From Gordonia sp. SL306 (GTDB taxonomy: Bacteria > Actinomycetota > Actinomycetes > Mycobacteriales > Mycobacteriaceae): a DNA stretch of 64,000 nucleotides. Positions 19,329 through 27,976 of the stretch are shown here, one piece after another; within the stretch, counting starts at the first letter, position 1; every line of letters begins with the position of its first letter. The notes beneath the pieces were generated by a model. It saw only the letters and a program-made list of their open reading frames with translations, was not told where the DNA came from and searched no databases. The DNA lies in assembly GCF_026625785.1 (NCBI RefSeq), contig NZ_CP113063.1, positions 3,534,001 through 3,598,000 on the forward strand, written 5' to 3'. Both the position numbers and the translations under genes were made by a program.

Positions 19329-20558
19329 TCAGCCCCGCTGCGCTCGCTTCACCAGATTCCGGCCGATGATCAGCCGCTGGATCTCGCTGGTGCCCTCGTA
19401 CAGTCGCAGCAGGCGGACGTCACGATAGATCCGCTCCACGGGCACGTCGCGCATGTAGCCACTGCCGCCGTGAACCTGTACGGCCAGATCGGCGACCTTG
19501 CCGACCATCTCGGTGCAGAAGAGCTTGGCCGCCGACGGTGCGATCCGTCGGTCCGTCTCGTCGACCCACGCGCGTGCCGCATCGCGCACCATCGCGCGTC
19601 CGGCCATCACGCCCGCCTGCTGATCGGCGAGCATGGCCTGTACGAGTTGGAACTCGCCGATCGCGGTGCCGCCCTGGGTGGCGGTGGCTGCCCACGTCAC
19701 CGATTCGTCGAGAGCGCGCTGCGCGGTACCGACCGATAGAGCCGCGATGTGGACGCGGCCTCGTGCCAGCGAGGTCATGGCTGCTCGATAGCCGACGTCC
19801 TCGCTGCCGCCGACGAGCGCTGAGGCCGGCACACGGACGTCGTCGAAGTGGACATCCGAGGTCCATGCGCCCTCCTGGCCCATCTTGCGGTCCTTCGCGC
19901 CGATGGTGATGCCCGACGTCTCCGCGGGAACCAGGAACACCGCGATCCCGGTCCCGTCGGAGTCGGCCGGGCGGGCTGCCGATTGAGCCCGCTCGCTTCG
20001 CTCCCGGCGCTCGGTTCGCGCGAACACTACGAACAGGTCGGCCAGCGGGGCATTGGTGATGAATCGCTTCTCGCCGGTGATCACCCAGTCGGCGTCATCC
20101 CCCGATCCGTCGCGAACCGCCTTGGTGCGCAGTCCGGCCGGGTCCGAGCCCGCGCCCGGCTCGGTGAGCGCGAACGAGGCGACCACCTCTCCAGAGGCGA
20201 TCTTCTCCAGCCAGGTGCGCTTCTGCTCATCGGTGCCGAAGCCGACGAGCACCTGGCCGGCGATACCGTTGTTGGTGCCGAACATCGACCGGAGCGCCAG
20301 CGACGTGTAACCGAGCTCCATGGCCAGTTCGACGTCCTGGGTGAGGTCGAGGCCGAGGCCGCCCCACTCCTGCGGGATCGCGTAGCCGAACAGGCCCATG
20401 TCCTTCGCGGTGGCCCGGATGTCGTCGGGGATCGCGTCGGCGTCGAGGATCTCCTGCTCACGCGGGACGACCTTCTCGCGGACGAACTCACGCGTGGCGG
20501 CGAGGATGTCCGCGAAGTCTTCGGCGGACACCTGGGAACTGGCAGCTGCTGTGTTCAT
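19329..20558 (-). CDS. Acyl-CoA dehydrogenase with a REP-like insertion
   Basis: 409 residues with FALTEPGAGSDPAG, RFITNAPLAD, DRKMGQEGAWTSD, QVHGGSGYMRDVPVERIYRD and catalytic Glu388 in LYEGTSEIQRLI. Start chosen at ATG 20558, 12 nt after GGGAGG; the ATG at 20570 abuts that site and is too close. Residues about 182-201 (RTERRERSERAQSAARPADS) form an extra Arg-rich loop in the beta domain, encoded by a GC-rich palindromic sequence of the kind seen between genes in this genome (compare 27783-27962). The frame is kept, so the enzyme may still fold. It diverges from the SDR gene at 20690. Confidence 0.88.
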   Translation of the reverse strand: MNTAAASSQVSAEDFADILAATREFVREKVVPREQEILDADAIPDDIRATAKDMGLFGYAIPQEWGGLGLDLTQDVELAMELGYTSLALRSMFGTNNGIAGQVLVGFGTDEQKRTWLEKIASGEVVASFALTEPGAGSDPAGLRTKAVRDGSGDDADWVITGEKRFITNAPLADLFVVFARTERRERSERAQSAARPADSDGTGIAVFLVPAETSGITIGAKDRKMGQEGAWTSDVHFDDVRVPASALVGGSEDVGYRAAMTSLARGRVHIAALSVGTAQRALDESVTWAATATQGGTAIGEFQLVQAMLADQQAGVMAGRAMVRDAARAWVDETDRRIAPSAAKLFCTEMVGKVADLAVQVHGGSGYMRDVPVERIYRDVRLLRLYEGTSEIQRLIIGRNLVKRAQRG

Positions 20559-20689
20559 GACACCGGTCATCCTCCCACTGTGGCGTCCTCGACGGGCGCG
20601 GTCCACTACGAACTCGCTACTGCAGGCATAGCCGCTTCGAATGGATCGGCCGGGATCGATTCGGTGCGCGGGCCGGTAGATTCCGTCAT

Positions 20690-21448
20690 ATGGACTCTTC
20701 TGCACCCAACACCCTCCTGGACGGGCGCACCGCGGTCATCACCGGTGGTGCGCAGGGCATCGGACTCGAGATCGCACGGTCGTTCGTCGACGCGGGTGCA
20801 CGCGTGGTGCTCGGCGACCTGAACGAAGAAGCCGCCCAGACTGCGGTGGAGAAGCTCGGCGGCACCGACGTCGCGCGCGCCGTGCGGTGCGACGTGACCG
20901 ACTCCACCAGCGTCGATGCGCTCCTGGCCGCGGCCGTCGACGGCTTCGGTTCGCTGGACGTGATGGTGAACAATGCCGGCATCACCCGTGACGCGACGAT
21001 GCGCACGATGTCCGAAGACGACTTCGACCTGGTGATCTCCGTGCATCTCAAGGGAACGTGGAACGGTACCCGCAAGGCCGCCGCGATCATGCGCGAGGCC
21101 AAACGCGGTGCCATCGTGAACATCTCGTCGCTGTCGGGCAAGGTCGGGATGGTCGGGCAGACGAACTATTCGGCCGCCAAGGCGGGCATCGTGGGCATGA
21201 CCAAGGCGGCGGCCAAGGAGATGGCACATCACGGGGTACGGGTCAACGCGATCCAGCCCGGTCTCATCCGGTCCGCCATGACCGAGGCCATGCCGCAGAA
21301 AGCGTGGGACCAGAAGATGGCCGAGATCCCGATGCAGCGGGCAGGCGAGGTCGGTGAGGTCTCTTCCGTCGCTCTCTTCCTCGCCTCCGACATGTCCTCC
21401 TACATGACCGGCACCGTGCTCGAGGTGACCGGCGGGCGCTTCATGTGA
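20690..21448 (+). CDS. SDR oxidoreductase, 3-oxoacyl-ACP/CoA reductase-like (FabG family)
   Basis: 252 residues with [12 protein letters not shown] (18-29), DLNEEAAQ after strand 2, [14 protein letters not shown] (NNAG motif and the FabG-typical TRD), catalytic Ser in [13 protein letters not shown], Tyr in [19 protein letters not shown] and the C-terminal [14 protein letters not shown]. It is followed 49 nt later by a thiolase, so reductase or dehydrogenase activity on 3-oxo/3-hydroxyacyl-CoA in beta-oxidation is likely, rather than fatty acid synthesis. Confidence 0.9.
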   Translation: MDSSAPNTLLDGRTAVITGGAQGIGLEIARSFVDAGARVVLGDLNEEAAQTAVEKLGGTDVARAVRCDVTDSTSVDALLAAAVDGFGSLDVMVNNAGITRDATMRTMSEDDFDLVISVHLKGTWNGTRKAAAIMREAKRGAIVNISSLSGKVGMVGQTNYSAAKAGIVGMTKAAAKEMAHHGVRVNAIQPGLIRSAMTEAMPQKAWDQKMAEIPMQRAGEVGEVSSVALFLASDMSSYMTGTVLEVTGGRFM

Positions 21449-21497
21449 ACGCAGCTCACCGCCGACATCGTGGTTCGTCGAATTCGAAAGGCTTGCA

Positions 21498-22736
21498 ATG
21501 AGAGACACCGTCTTACGCGACGTGGTGATCTGTGAACCCGTCCGCACCCCGATCGGCCGGTACGGCGGCATGTTCAAAGACGTCACCGCCGTCGAACTCG
21601 GAGTGACCGCGTTGCGCGGCATGCTTGATCGGACCGGGCTCGCGCCGGATGTGGTCGAGGATGTGGTCCTCGGGCACTGCAACGGCAACAGCGAGGCGCC
21701 GGCCATCGGCCGGGTCATCGCCCTCGACGCAGGCCTGCCGATCACGGTGGGCGGCATGCACATCGACCGACGATGCGGCTCGGGACTGCAGGCGGTCATC
21801 CAGGCCGCGTTCCAGGTCGCGGCCGGCGACAACGAGGTCGTGGTCGCCGGTGGGACGGAATCGATGAGTAATGCGTCGTTCTACTCCGTCGACATGCGCT
21901 GGGGAGGCGCCCGAACCGGTATCGCCATGCACGACAGCCTGGTTCGTGCCCGGTCCACCGCGGGAGGGCAGAACTACCCGGTGCCCGGCGGCATGATCGA
22001 GACCGCGGAGAATCTCCGCAAGGAGTACGAGATCTCGCGCGAGGAACAGGACGAACTCGCCGTCGAGTCGCACCTGCGTGCGGTGCGGGCGCAGAAAGAC
22101 GGCATCCTCTCCGAGGAGATCATCCCGGTGACCGTTCGCAGCCGGAGTGGTGATCAGGTCATCGACACCGATGAGCATCCGCGTCCCGACGTCTCGCCGG
22201 AATCCCTTGCCAAACTCAGGCCGATCATGGGGAAGACCGACCCGGACGCGACCGTCACCGCAGGCAACGCCAGCGGACAGAACGACGCGGCGGCCATGTG
22301 CATCGTGACCACACCCGACGTCGCTGAGAAACACGGTCTGCGCCCGCTGGTGCGGCTGGTGTCGTGGGCAGTCGCCGGGGTCCCACCGCGCACGATGGGT
22401 ATCGGGCCGGTGCCGGCCACCGAGAAGGCCTTGGCCAAGGCGGGTGTGACGCTCGCCGACATCGACGTGATCGAGCTCAACGAGGCCTTCGCCGCGCAGG
22501 CACTGGCGGTGACGCGCGAGTGGGGTTTCGGACGGTTCGGTACCGGTGGCGACTTCGACCGCACCAACGTGCACGGGTCGGGGATCTCGCTGGGCCATCC
22601 GGTCGGCGCGACCGGCGTGCGCATGCTCGCATCCCTGGCCCGCGAGATGGTGCGCAACGAGGCCCGCTACGGGCTGGAGACGATGTGCATCGGCGGCGGC
22701 CAGGGTCTGGCGGCGGTTTTCGAGCGAGTCGTCTGA
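21498..22736 (+). CDS. Acetyl-CoA C-acetyltransferase (thiolase)
   Basis: 412 residues, closer to classical acetyl-CoA acetyltransferases than the thiolase at 13675. Cys93 in DRRCGSGLQAV, VVAGGTESMSNASFYS, the MPNFK-like EIPV region, NEAFAAQALAVTREW, GSGISLGHPVGATGVRM (His) and MCIGGGQGLAAVFERVV (second Cys) are visible. An AAAGGCTTG leader precedes the ATG. Likely cotranscribed with the upstream SDR. Substrate undetermined. Confidence 0.93.
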   Translation: MRDTVLRDVVICEPVRTPIGRYGGMFKDVTAVELGVTALRGMLDRTGLAPDVVEDVVLGHCNGNSEAPAIGRVIALDAGLPITVGGMHIDRRCGSGLQAVIQAAFQVAAGDNEVVVAGGTESMSNASFYSVDMRWGGARTGIAMHDSLVRARSTAGGQNYPVPGGMIETAENLRKEYEISREEQDELAVESHLRAVRAQKDGILSEEIIPVTVRSRSGDQVIDTDEHPRPDVSPESLAKLRPIMGKTDPDATVTAGNASGQNDAAAMCIVTTPDVAEKHGLRPLVRLVSWAVAGVPPRTMGIGPVPATEKALAKAGVTLADIDVIELNEAFAAQALAVTREWGFGRFGTGGDFDRTNVHGSGISLGHPVGATGVRMLASLAREMVRNEARYGLETMCIGGGQGLAAVFERVV

Positions 22737-22755
22737 GCCCAGGCGCGCATCGGGA

Positions 22756-23625
22756 TCAGGGCGAATCGCGGATGAGGTCGACGAATGCCTGTCCCACGGG
22801 CGACAGGCCGGCCGGGTCGTAGGTGATCGCGAACGGCCGGACGAATCGGGGTTCGACGGTCCGCACGACGACGCGGTCCGCTGCGGCCTCGGCCATCGTC
22901 TTCTCCAGCAAGGTGCCGCCGATGCCCGCCAGCACCATCGGCAACCGTTCCTCACGATGCTCCGACAGGACCGCGAGCGGTGGGCGGACACCGGCCACCC
23001 GGATCGCCTCTTCGATCTCGTCGGCGACCGACTGCCCGCGCGGGACGAAGACCATGGGGATCGTCGGTAGTTCCGCCAGCGGGATGGGTCCGTCGGGAAC
23101 CTGCGATCCCGGCGGATAGACGAGCACGTACTCCTGTTCGCCGAGCACGATGACCTCCAGGTCGTCGCCGGCAATGGGCAGATGGGCGACGACGAACTCA
23201 CAGTGTCCGTCCTCGATCACCGACGCCGCCTGCGTCTCGTCGCGCAGCTCGCCGAAACGGACGCCCACACGCGGGTACTCACGACGGAACCGCGCGATCA
23301 ACTCCACGATCGGCCCGCTCGCCATCGCGGGTGCGGCGAGGATGTCCAGGCGGCCGGTCAGTTCGTCGGCCGACGCGGACAGCAGATCCTCGACCGCGCC
23401 GACGTCACGCACGATCTGACGTGCTGGACCGACCATCGTCCGGCCCGCGGCGCTGAGCACCATGCCGCGGCCGATGCGATGGAACAGCTGCACGCCGAGT
23501 TCGCGCTCGAGCGCCCGAAGTGCTTGTGACACAGTGGGTTGCGCGACACCGAGGGCGCCGGCGGCACCGCCGATGCCCTCGTGTTCGACCACTGCGAGAA
23601 AGTACTCGACCTGACGTAGTTCCAT
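22756..23625 (-). CDS. LysR family transcriptional regulator
   Basis: 289 residues: N-terminal winged helix (MELRQVEYFLAVVEHEGIGGAAGALGVAQPTVSQALRALERELG compressed as the usual LysR HTH, residues 1-60), a linker helix, and a periplasmic-binding-like effector domain (RLDILAAPAMASGPIVELIARFRREYP from about 90). ATG 23625 is chosen because the HTH starts there; an upstream in-frame start at 23667 would overlap the neighbour gene. It starts 4 nt after the stop of a second LysR gene, so the two regulators are coexpressed. The co-inducer is probably an acyl-CoA or acid from the neighbouring pathways, by context only. Confidence 0.92.
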   Translation of the reverse strand: MELRQVEYFLAVVEHEGIGGAAGALGVAQPTVSQALRALERELGVQLFHRIGRGMVLSAAGRTMVGPARQIVRDVGAVEDLLSASADELTGRLDILAAPAMASGPIVELIARFRREYPRVGVRFGELRDETQAASVIEDGHCEFVVAHLPIAGDDLEVIVLGEQEYVLVYPPGSQVPDGPIPLAELPTIPMVFVPRGQSVADEIEEAIRVAGVRPPLAVLSEHREERLPMVLAGIGGTLLEKTMAEAAADRVVVRTVEPRFVRPFAITYDPAGLSPVGQAFVDLIRDSP

Positions 23626-23629
23626 CGTT

Positions 23630-24532
23630 CTACCAGTCGCCGAACTCGGTCGGGTCCGAGGTGACACCGACGTGCCCCTTGGCCACCGCGATGAACGCCA
23701 TGGCCGCGGGCGAGGGCCGGCCTGCCCGGAGGACCAGCCCGAAGGCCCGGGTCAACGGCGGGTCGAGCCGCAATCGCCGACTGCCAGGCATCTGCTGTTC
23801 GGCGACCACCCGAGGCGCGACGGTGGCGCCCGTGCCACGTTCCACCAGGTCCCAGGTCGCCGTCGGATGGGCGCAGTCGACCACCACGTTGCGGGCGTCG
23901 TCGTCGATGAGGTCGCCGATGATCGCCGACGAGCCCGGATCGGCGATGTCGAACACGAGTGGGATCGAGCGCACCAGCCGGCGGGGCACGGGGTCGGTGA
24001 GGCCGGCCGCCAGCTGCGGCGGGGCGGCGAGCACGAGTTCCTGGGCGCCGAGGGGGATGGCGGTGAAGGTCGCGTGCTCGGCCGCCGTGTCCATCAGGCC
24101 GATCTCGGCCTCGCCCCGTCGCAGGGACGCCAGCACACCGCTCGGCCCGTCGGCCGCGACGACCCGCGCCGCGAGGCGCGGAAACCGTTCCCGGAACACC
24201 CGGATCATCTCCACCACCGGGTCGATGCTGAACGCGCCATGGGTGACGATGTCGACCCGTCCCGCGCGTAGTTCGCGCACCGCCTCGACCTTCGCCTTGG
24301 CCCGGTCCACGTCGGCCAGGATGCGCCGCGCGGCGACATCGAGTTTGCGGCCGGCCTCGGTGAGTTCCAGGCGACGCCCGGTGCGGTCGAACAGCGTGAC
24401 ACCCAGCCGCCGCTCGAGCGTCCGGATGGCCTGTGACAGGGACGGCTGCGAGATGTAGAGCGACTGCGCCGCCTTGGTGATCCCGCCGTGGTCCACCACC
24501 GCTACGAAGTAGGTGACGAGGTGCAGGTCCAC
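23630..24532 (-). CDS. LysR family transcriptional regulator
   Basis: 300 residues, with the same architecture as the gene just downstream and apparently paralogous to it (MDLHLVTYFVAVVDHGGITKAAQSLYISQPSLSQAIRTLE versus MELRQVEYFLAVVEHEG...). HTH at 1-60, effector domain from about 90 (RVDIVTHGAFSIDPVVEMIRVFRERFP). A back-to-back LysR pair is unusual. It may be a recent tandem duplication with diverged effector pockets. It lies between a thiolase gene and the enoyl-CoA hydratase/MBL pair, with the targets unknown. Confidence 0.92.
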   Translation of the reverse strand: MDLHLVTYFVAVVDHGGITKAAQSLYISQPSLSQAIRTLERRLGVTLFDRTGRRLELTEAGRKLDVAARRILADVDRAKAKVEAVRELRAGRVDIVTHGAFSIDPVVEMIRVFRERFPRLAARVVAADGPSGVLASLRRGEAEIGLMDTAAEHATFTAIPLGAQELVLAAPPQLAAGLTDPVPRRLVRSIPLVFDIADPGSSAIIGDLIDDDARNVVVDCAHPTATWDLVERGTGATVAPRVVAEQQMPGSRRLRLDPPLTRAFGLVLRAGRPSPAAMAFIAVAKGHVGVTSDPTEFGDW

Positions 24533-24600
24533 CTCAGTGATGGTACGGATCGTCGATCGCGTCGGGGCCGGTCACGGGCGGTAGCCGGTGACCGTCGGGA

Positions 24601-25362
24601 TCACTTTCCCGTCCAGTTGGGGGTCCGCTTCTCGGCGAATGCGCGCGCACCCTCCTGTGCGTCCGCGGAGGTGAAGACCTGCCCGAGGTGCTTCCACTGT
24701 GCCTTGAAGAGATCGGCGTCGGTGTAGTCGATGGACATGGAGACCACCTGCTTGGTCGCCCGCACGGCCAGCGGTCCGTTGGCGGCGACGGTCGCGGCGA
24801 GTTCGCGCGCCACAGTCAGCGCCTCGCCGGGTTCGGCCAGCCGGTTGACCATGCCGAACTGGTGGGCGCGCTCGGCGGTCATCGGGTCGCCGGTGAGCGC
24901 CATCTCCATCGCGAGCTGGTAGGGCAGGATTTTCGGCAGCCGCTGCAGACCGCCGGCCGCCGCTGCGAGGCCACGCTTGACCTCTGGGATGCCGAACTTC
25001 GCGTCACGCGCGGCGACGATGAGGTCTGCGCTCAAGGCGAGCTCGCATCCACCGGCAAGGGCCCAGCCCTCGATGGCTGCGATCAACGGCTTCGCCGGGG
25101 GCGCCTCGACGAGTCCGGCGAACCCCTTGCCCTCGATGTTCACGTTCTCGCCGCGGGTGAATCCCTTGAGGTCCATGCCTGCGCAGAAGGTGCCGCCCGC
25201 GCCGGTGAGGATGCCGATGGTGATGTCGTCGCGGGCGTCCATCTCGTCCACCGCGGCCGCGATGCCCTCGGCCACCTCGCGGTTCACCGCGTTCTTGGCC
25301 TCGGGGCGGTTGATGGTGATGACGGCGACGCCGTCGGCGAACTCGGTGAGAACTGCGGTCAT
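24601..25362 (-). CDS. Enoyl-CoA hydratase/isomerase (crotonase family)
   Basis: 253 residues with the crotonase fold: VAVITINRPEAKNAVN, the first oxyanion strand GAGGTFCAGMDLKGF, GWALAGGCELALSADLIVAARDAKFGIPEVKRGLAAAAGG. The hydratase Glu pair is not complete: the first position in the ALAGGCELAL helix is Glu-like, while the second falls at IPEVKRG, as in many paralogues. The protein could hydrate enoyl-CoA or act as an isomerase or hydrolase. The ATG overlaps the stop of the MBL gene, which precedes it in the same transcript. Confidence 0.9.
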   Translation of the reverse strand: MTAVLTEFADGVAVITINRPEAKNAVNREVAEGIAAAVDEMDARDDITIGILTGAGGTFCAGMDLKGFTRGENVNIEGKGFAGLVEAPPAKPLIAAIEGWALAGGCELALSADLIVAARDAKFGIPEVKRGLAAAAGGLQRLPKILPYQLAMEMALTGDPMTAERAHQFGMVNRLAEPGEALTVARELAATVAANGPLAVRATKQVVSMSIDYTDADLFKAQWKHLGQVFTSADAQEGARAFAEKRTPNWTGK

Positions 25363-26432
25363 CGGGAAGTCTCCTCAACTGCGGTGGACGGTGTGGTCAG
25401 TGACCATCGGATCGGGACACCCTCGGTCGGGCTCAGGATGCCTCGCTGCTGCAGCACGACAAGGTGTGCGTTGGTCTCACCCAGTGCCATCCGGCTGAGC
25501 GGGACCGACAGCTGCTCGAACGGTCGCGACCACGTCACCGAGCGGGTGATATCCCAGGCCGTGCTCTGGGGCTCGGCGGCCACGGCCGCCGTGATCTCGT
25601 CGAGTCGTTCCTCATGGTGTGCGAGGAGATGGGTGACCCGGTCGGCGAGCCCGCGGAACCGGTACTCGTGGGAGGGCAGCGCCTCGAGATCGGGCAGGTG
25701 CTCGGTGTTGGCCAGCGAGATCAGATACTCCGACAGCGGGTTGTGCGACTGGAACCGATTCGTCGAGACGTTCGGGCTGATCCGCGGCAGCAGATGGTCG
25801 CCGGTGAAGATGACCCCGGCGTCCTCGTCGACGAAGCAGAGGTGACCGGCGGTGTGTCCCGGGGTCCACAGCGCCCGCACGTTCCAGCCGGGCAGATTCA
25901 GCGGGTCGCCGTTGTCGAGTTCCACATCCATGGTGCGACCGTCCGGCAGGCGGGCGATCTCACGGAATCCGGTGTCCACGACGTCGGTCGGTGCGCCGTG
26001 GATCTCGAGATCCCGCTGTGCGCCGTCGATCTGTCGTTCGATCTCCGCCTCGGTGACATGGTGCAGGTGGCGCGCATCGTTGTGGTGCATCGCGAGCACC
26101 GGATCGGCGTGCTCGAGCAGCCGCGGCACCAGGCCGAAGTGATCGGGATGCAAGTGGGTGATGGAGACGTGCCGGACGTCGGCCACATCGTGCCCGGTGA
26201 CGTGTAGACCATCGACGAGGGCACGCCACGATTCGTCGGTGTTCCATCCGGTGTCGATCAGGGCGATGCCGTCGGGCAGAGCGAGTGCGTAGATGAGTAC
26301 GTACCGCAGCGGGTTCGACGGCATCGGGACCGGGATCGACCACAAGCCGGGCCGGACCTCCTCGACCGGGGGCAGTACCTTCTCGGCCCATGCCTCGCGC
26401 TGACGATGACCGGTGACCTCGATCGTGGTCAT
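25359..26432 (-). CDS. MBL-fold metallohydrolase
   Basis: 357-residue metallo-beta-lactamase superfamily hydrolase. The zinc motif is THLHPDHFG (H93, H95, D97, H98), with further ligands in WTPGHTAGHLCFVD and TGDHLLPRISPNVS. The C-terminal helical region is longer than in glyoxalase II. It is translationally coupled to the enoyl-CoA hydratase, suggesting acyl-CoA thioester or lactone hydrolysis in the same pathway. The family is sure; the substrate is inference. It diverges from a CoA transferase gene. Confidence 0.88.
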   Translation of the reverse strand: MTTIEVTGHRQREAWAEKVLPPVEEVRPGLWSIPVPMPSNPLRYVLIYALALPDGIALIDTGWNTDESWRALVDGLHVTGHDVADVRHVSITHLHPDHFGLVPRLLEHADPVLAMHHNDARHLHHVTEAEIERQIDGAQRDLEIHGAPTDVVDTGFREIARLPDGRTMDVELDNGDPLNLPGWNVRALWTPGHTAGHLCFVDEDAGVIFTGDHLLPRISPNVSTNRFQSHNPLSEYLISLANTEHLPDLEALPSHEYRFRGLADRVTHLLAHHEERLDEITAAVAAEPQSTAWDITRSVTWSRPFEQLSVPLSRMALGETNAHLVVLQQRGILSPTEGVPIRWSLTTPSTAVEETSR

Positions 26433-26574
26433 TTCACCTCCAGATGATGCCGCCGATGATCCGGACGGTTGCGGCGATCAACTTCCATCGGATCATGAGG
26501 GGTTCGTCATGTTCAAAGTGGGTCCGACTCAGACACGATGAGGAAAGACCTATGGCAGTGGGAGATGTGCGCCG

Positions 26575-27792
26575 TTGACGGGTCGTGGGTCGGCAGGTGA
26601 TGGTTGCCCGGTGGATGCCGATCAGATGCCCCTGCCGCTGGCCGGGATCACCGTCGTAGCGCTCGAGCAGGCCGTCGCGGCGCCGCTGGCGACGCGACAT
26701 CTCGCCGACATGGGTGCCCGCGTCATCAAGGTGGAACGCGTGGGGGAGGGCGACTTCGCCCGGAACTACGACGACGCGGTGCACGGCCTCGCATCGCATT
26801 TCGTCTGGCTCAACCGTGGCAAGGAGTCACTGGCCCTCGACCTGAAGTCGTCGTCGGGGCGCGACGCGTTGCACCGGCTGATCGACCGCGCCGACGTGTT
26901 CCTGCAGAATCTGGCGCCCGGGGCCGCGGCGCGGCTGGGATTCGGTGCCGACGAACTGCGTGCCGACCATCCGGACCTGATCGTCGTCGACATGTCGGGG
27001 TACGGAGACGCCGGTCCGTACCGGGAGCGCAAGGCCTACGACATGCTGGTGCAGGCGGAAGCGGGCCTGATCTCGGTGACCGGCACCGACGAGGAGGCGG
27101 CCAAGACCGGTATCCCGACGTCGGACATCGCTGCCGGCATGTACGCCTTGACCTCGATCCTCGGTGCACTGGTGCGGCGGGGGGCCACCGGAGTGGGGGC
27201 TGCCGTCTCGGTCTCGATGTTCGATGCGACGGTCGAGTGGATGGGGCATCCGATGTACATGCGGCTCTACGGCGACCGGCAGATCGCACGTTCCGGCGTG
27301 GGACACGCGGCGATCGTGCCGTACGACCGCTATCCGACGAGTGATGGCGAGATCCTCATCGGGGTCCAGAACGACCGTGGCTGGCAGGTCCTGGCCGGCC
27401 AGGTTCTCGGACGCCCGGACCTCGCCGCCGATCCCCGCTACGCCACCAACATCGGCCGGGTCGGCGCCAGGGCGGACGTCGACGCCGCGGTCGCGGCCGA
27501 GACCAAGCGGTTCACCACCGTCGAACTCGACGAAAAGCTCGCTGCAGCAGGCATTCCTGCCGCCGAGATCCGTGAGCTCGACGGAGTGGTGGCACACCCG
27601 CAGCTGTCCGGACGGGATCGGTGGCGTGAGGTGGACACCGAGGCCGGACCGATCCGAGCGCTGCTGCCCCCGATGACCTTCGCCGACGTCGAGTTGCCGA
27701 TGGGGGCGGTGCCCTCCCTCGGCCAGCACACGGAGGCGATCCTCGCCGAGCTGGCTCACGACGAGACCGACCCGCCGCGGGTGATCGAGTAG
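26575..27792 (+). CDS. CaiB/BaiF family CoA transferase (class III)
   Basis: Transfers CoA between acyl-CoA and a free acid through an aspartyl-CoA thioester anhydride. About 400 residues: LPLAGITVVALEQAVAAPLATRHLADMGARVIKVE at the N-terminus, FVWLNRGKESLALDLKS, the region with the catalytic Asp (GAAVSVSMFDATVEWMG and DMSGYGDAGPYRERKAYDMLVQAE), and the C-terminal PAAEIRELDGVVAHPQL. The start is unclear: TTG 26575 with GGGAG 10 nt upstream, GTG 26611 or ATG 26626. The gene faces away from the MBL/hydratase pair and may share its promoter region. Confidence 0.88.
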   Translation: MTGRGSAGDGCPVDADQMPLPLAGITVVALEQAVAAPLATRHLADMGARVIKVERVGEGDFARNYDDAVHGLASHFVWLNRGKESLALDLKSSSGRDALHRLIDRADVFLQNLAPGAAARLGFGADELRADHPDLIVVDMSGYGDAGPYRERKAYDMLVQAEAGLISVTGTDEEAAKTGIPTSDIAAGMYALTSILGALVRRGATGVGAAVSVSMFDATVEWMGHPMYMRLYGDRQIARSGVGHAAIVPYDRYPTSDGEILIGVQNDRGWQVLAGQVLGRPDLAADPRYATNIGRVGARADVDAAVAAETKRFTTVELDEKLAAAGIPAAEIRELDGVVAHPQLSGRDRWREVDTEAGPIRALLPPMTFADVELPMGAVPSLGQHTEAILAELAHDETDPPRVIE

Positions 27793-27962
27793 GGGGCGAG
27801 GCCGCCGCGTCTTCCTCCGTTGATCGAGTAGGGGACGAGCTCGCCGCGACTTCCCGCTGACCGAGTAGGGGACGAGCGTAGCGAGGAGCCGTATCGAGAT
27901 CATTTGTCGCTGGGGTGGTCTCGATACGCCACTCGCTGCGCTCGCGGCTACTCGACCGGCGG
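27783..27962. repeat. REP-like palindromic intergenic repeat
   Basis: Three direct copies of a GATCGAGTAGGGG(A/G)CGAG-type motif (near 27783, 27821 and 27861, the last with GACCGAG) are followed by a long imperfect hairpin: CGAGTAG pairs with CTACTCG, GAGCGTAGCGAG with CTCGCTGCGCTC, and GTATCGAGA with TCTCGATAC, around a loop near 27900-27918. It fills the gap between two convergent CoA transferase genes and probably acts as a bidirectional transcript end. The same sequence style recurs inside the gene at 19329. Confidence 0.75.
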
Positions 27963-27976
27963 GTTGGGGGCCGCGG

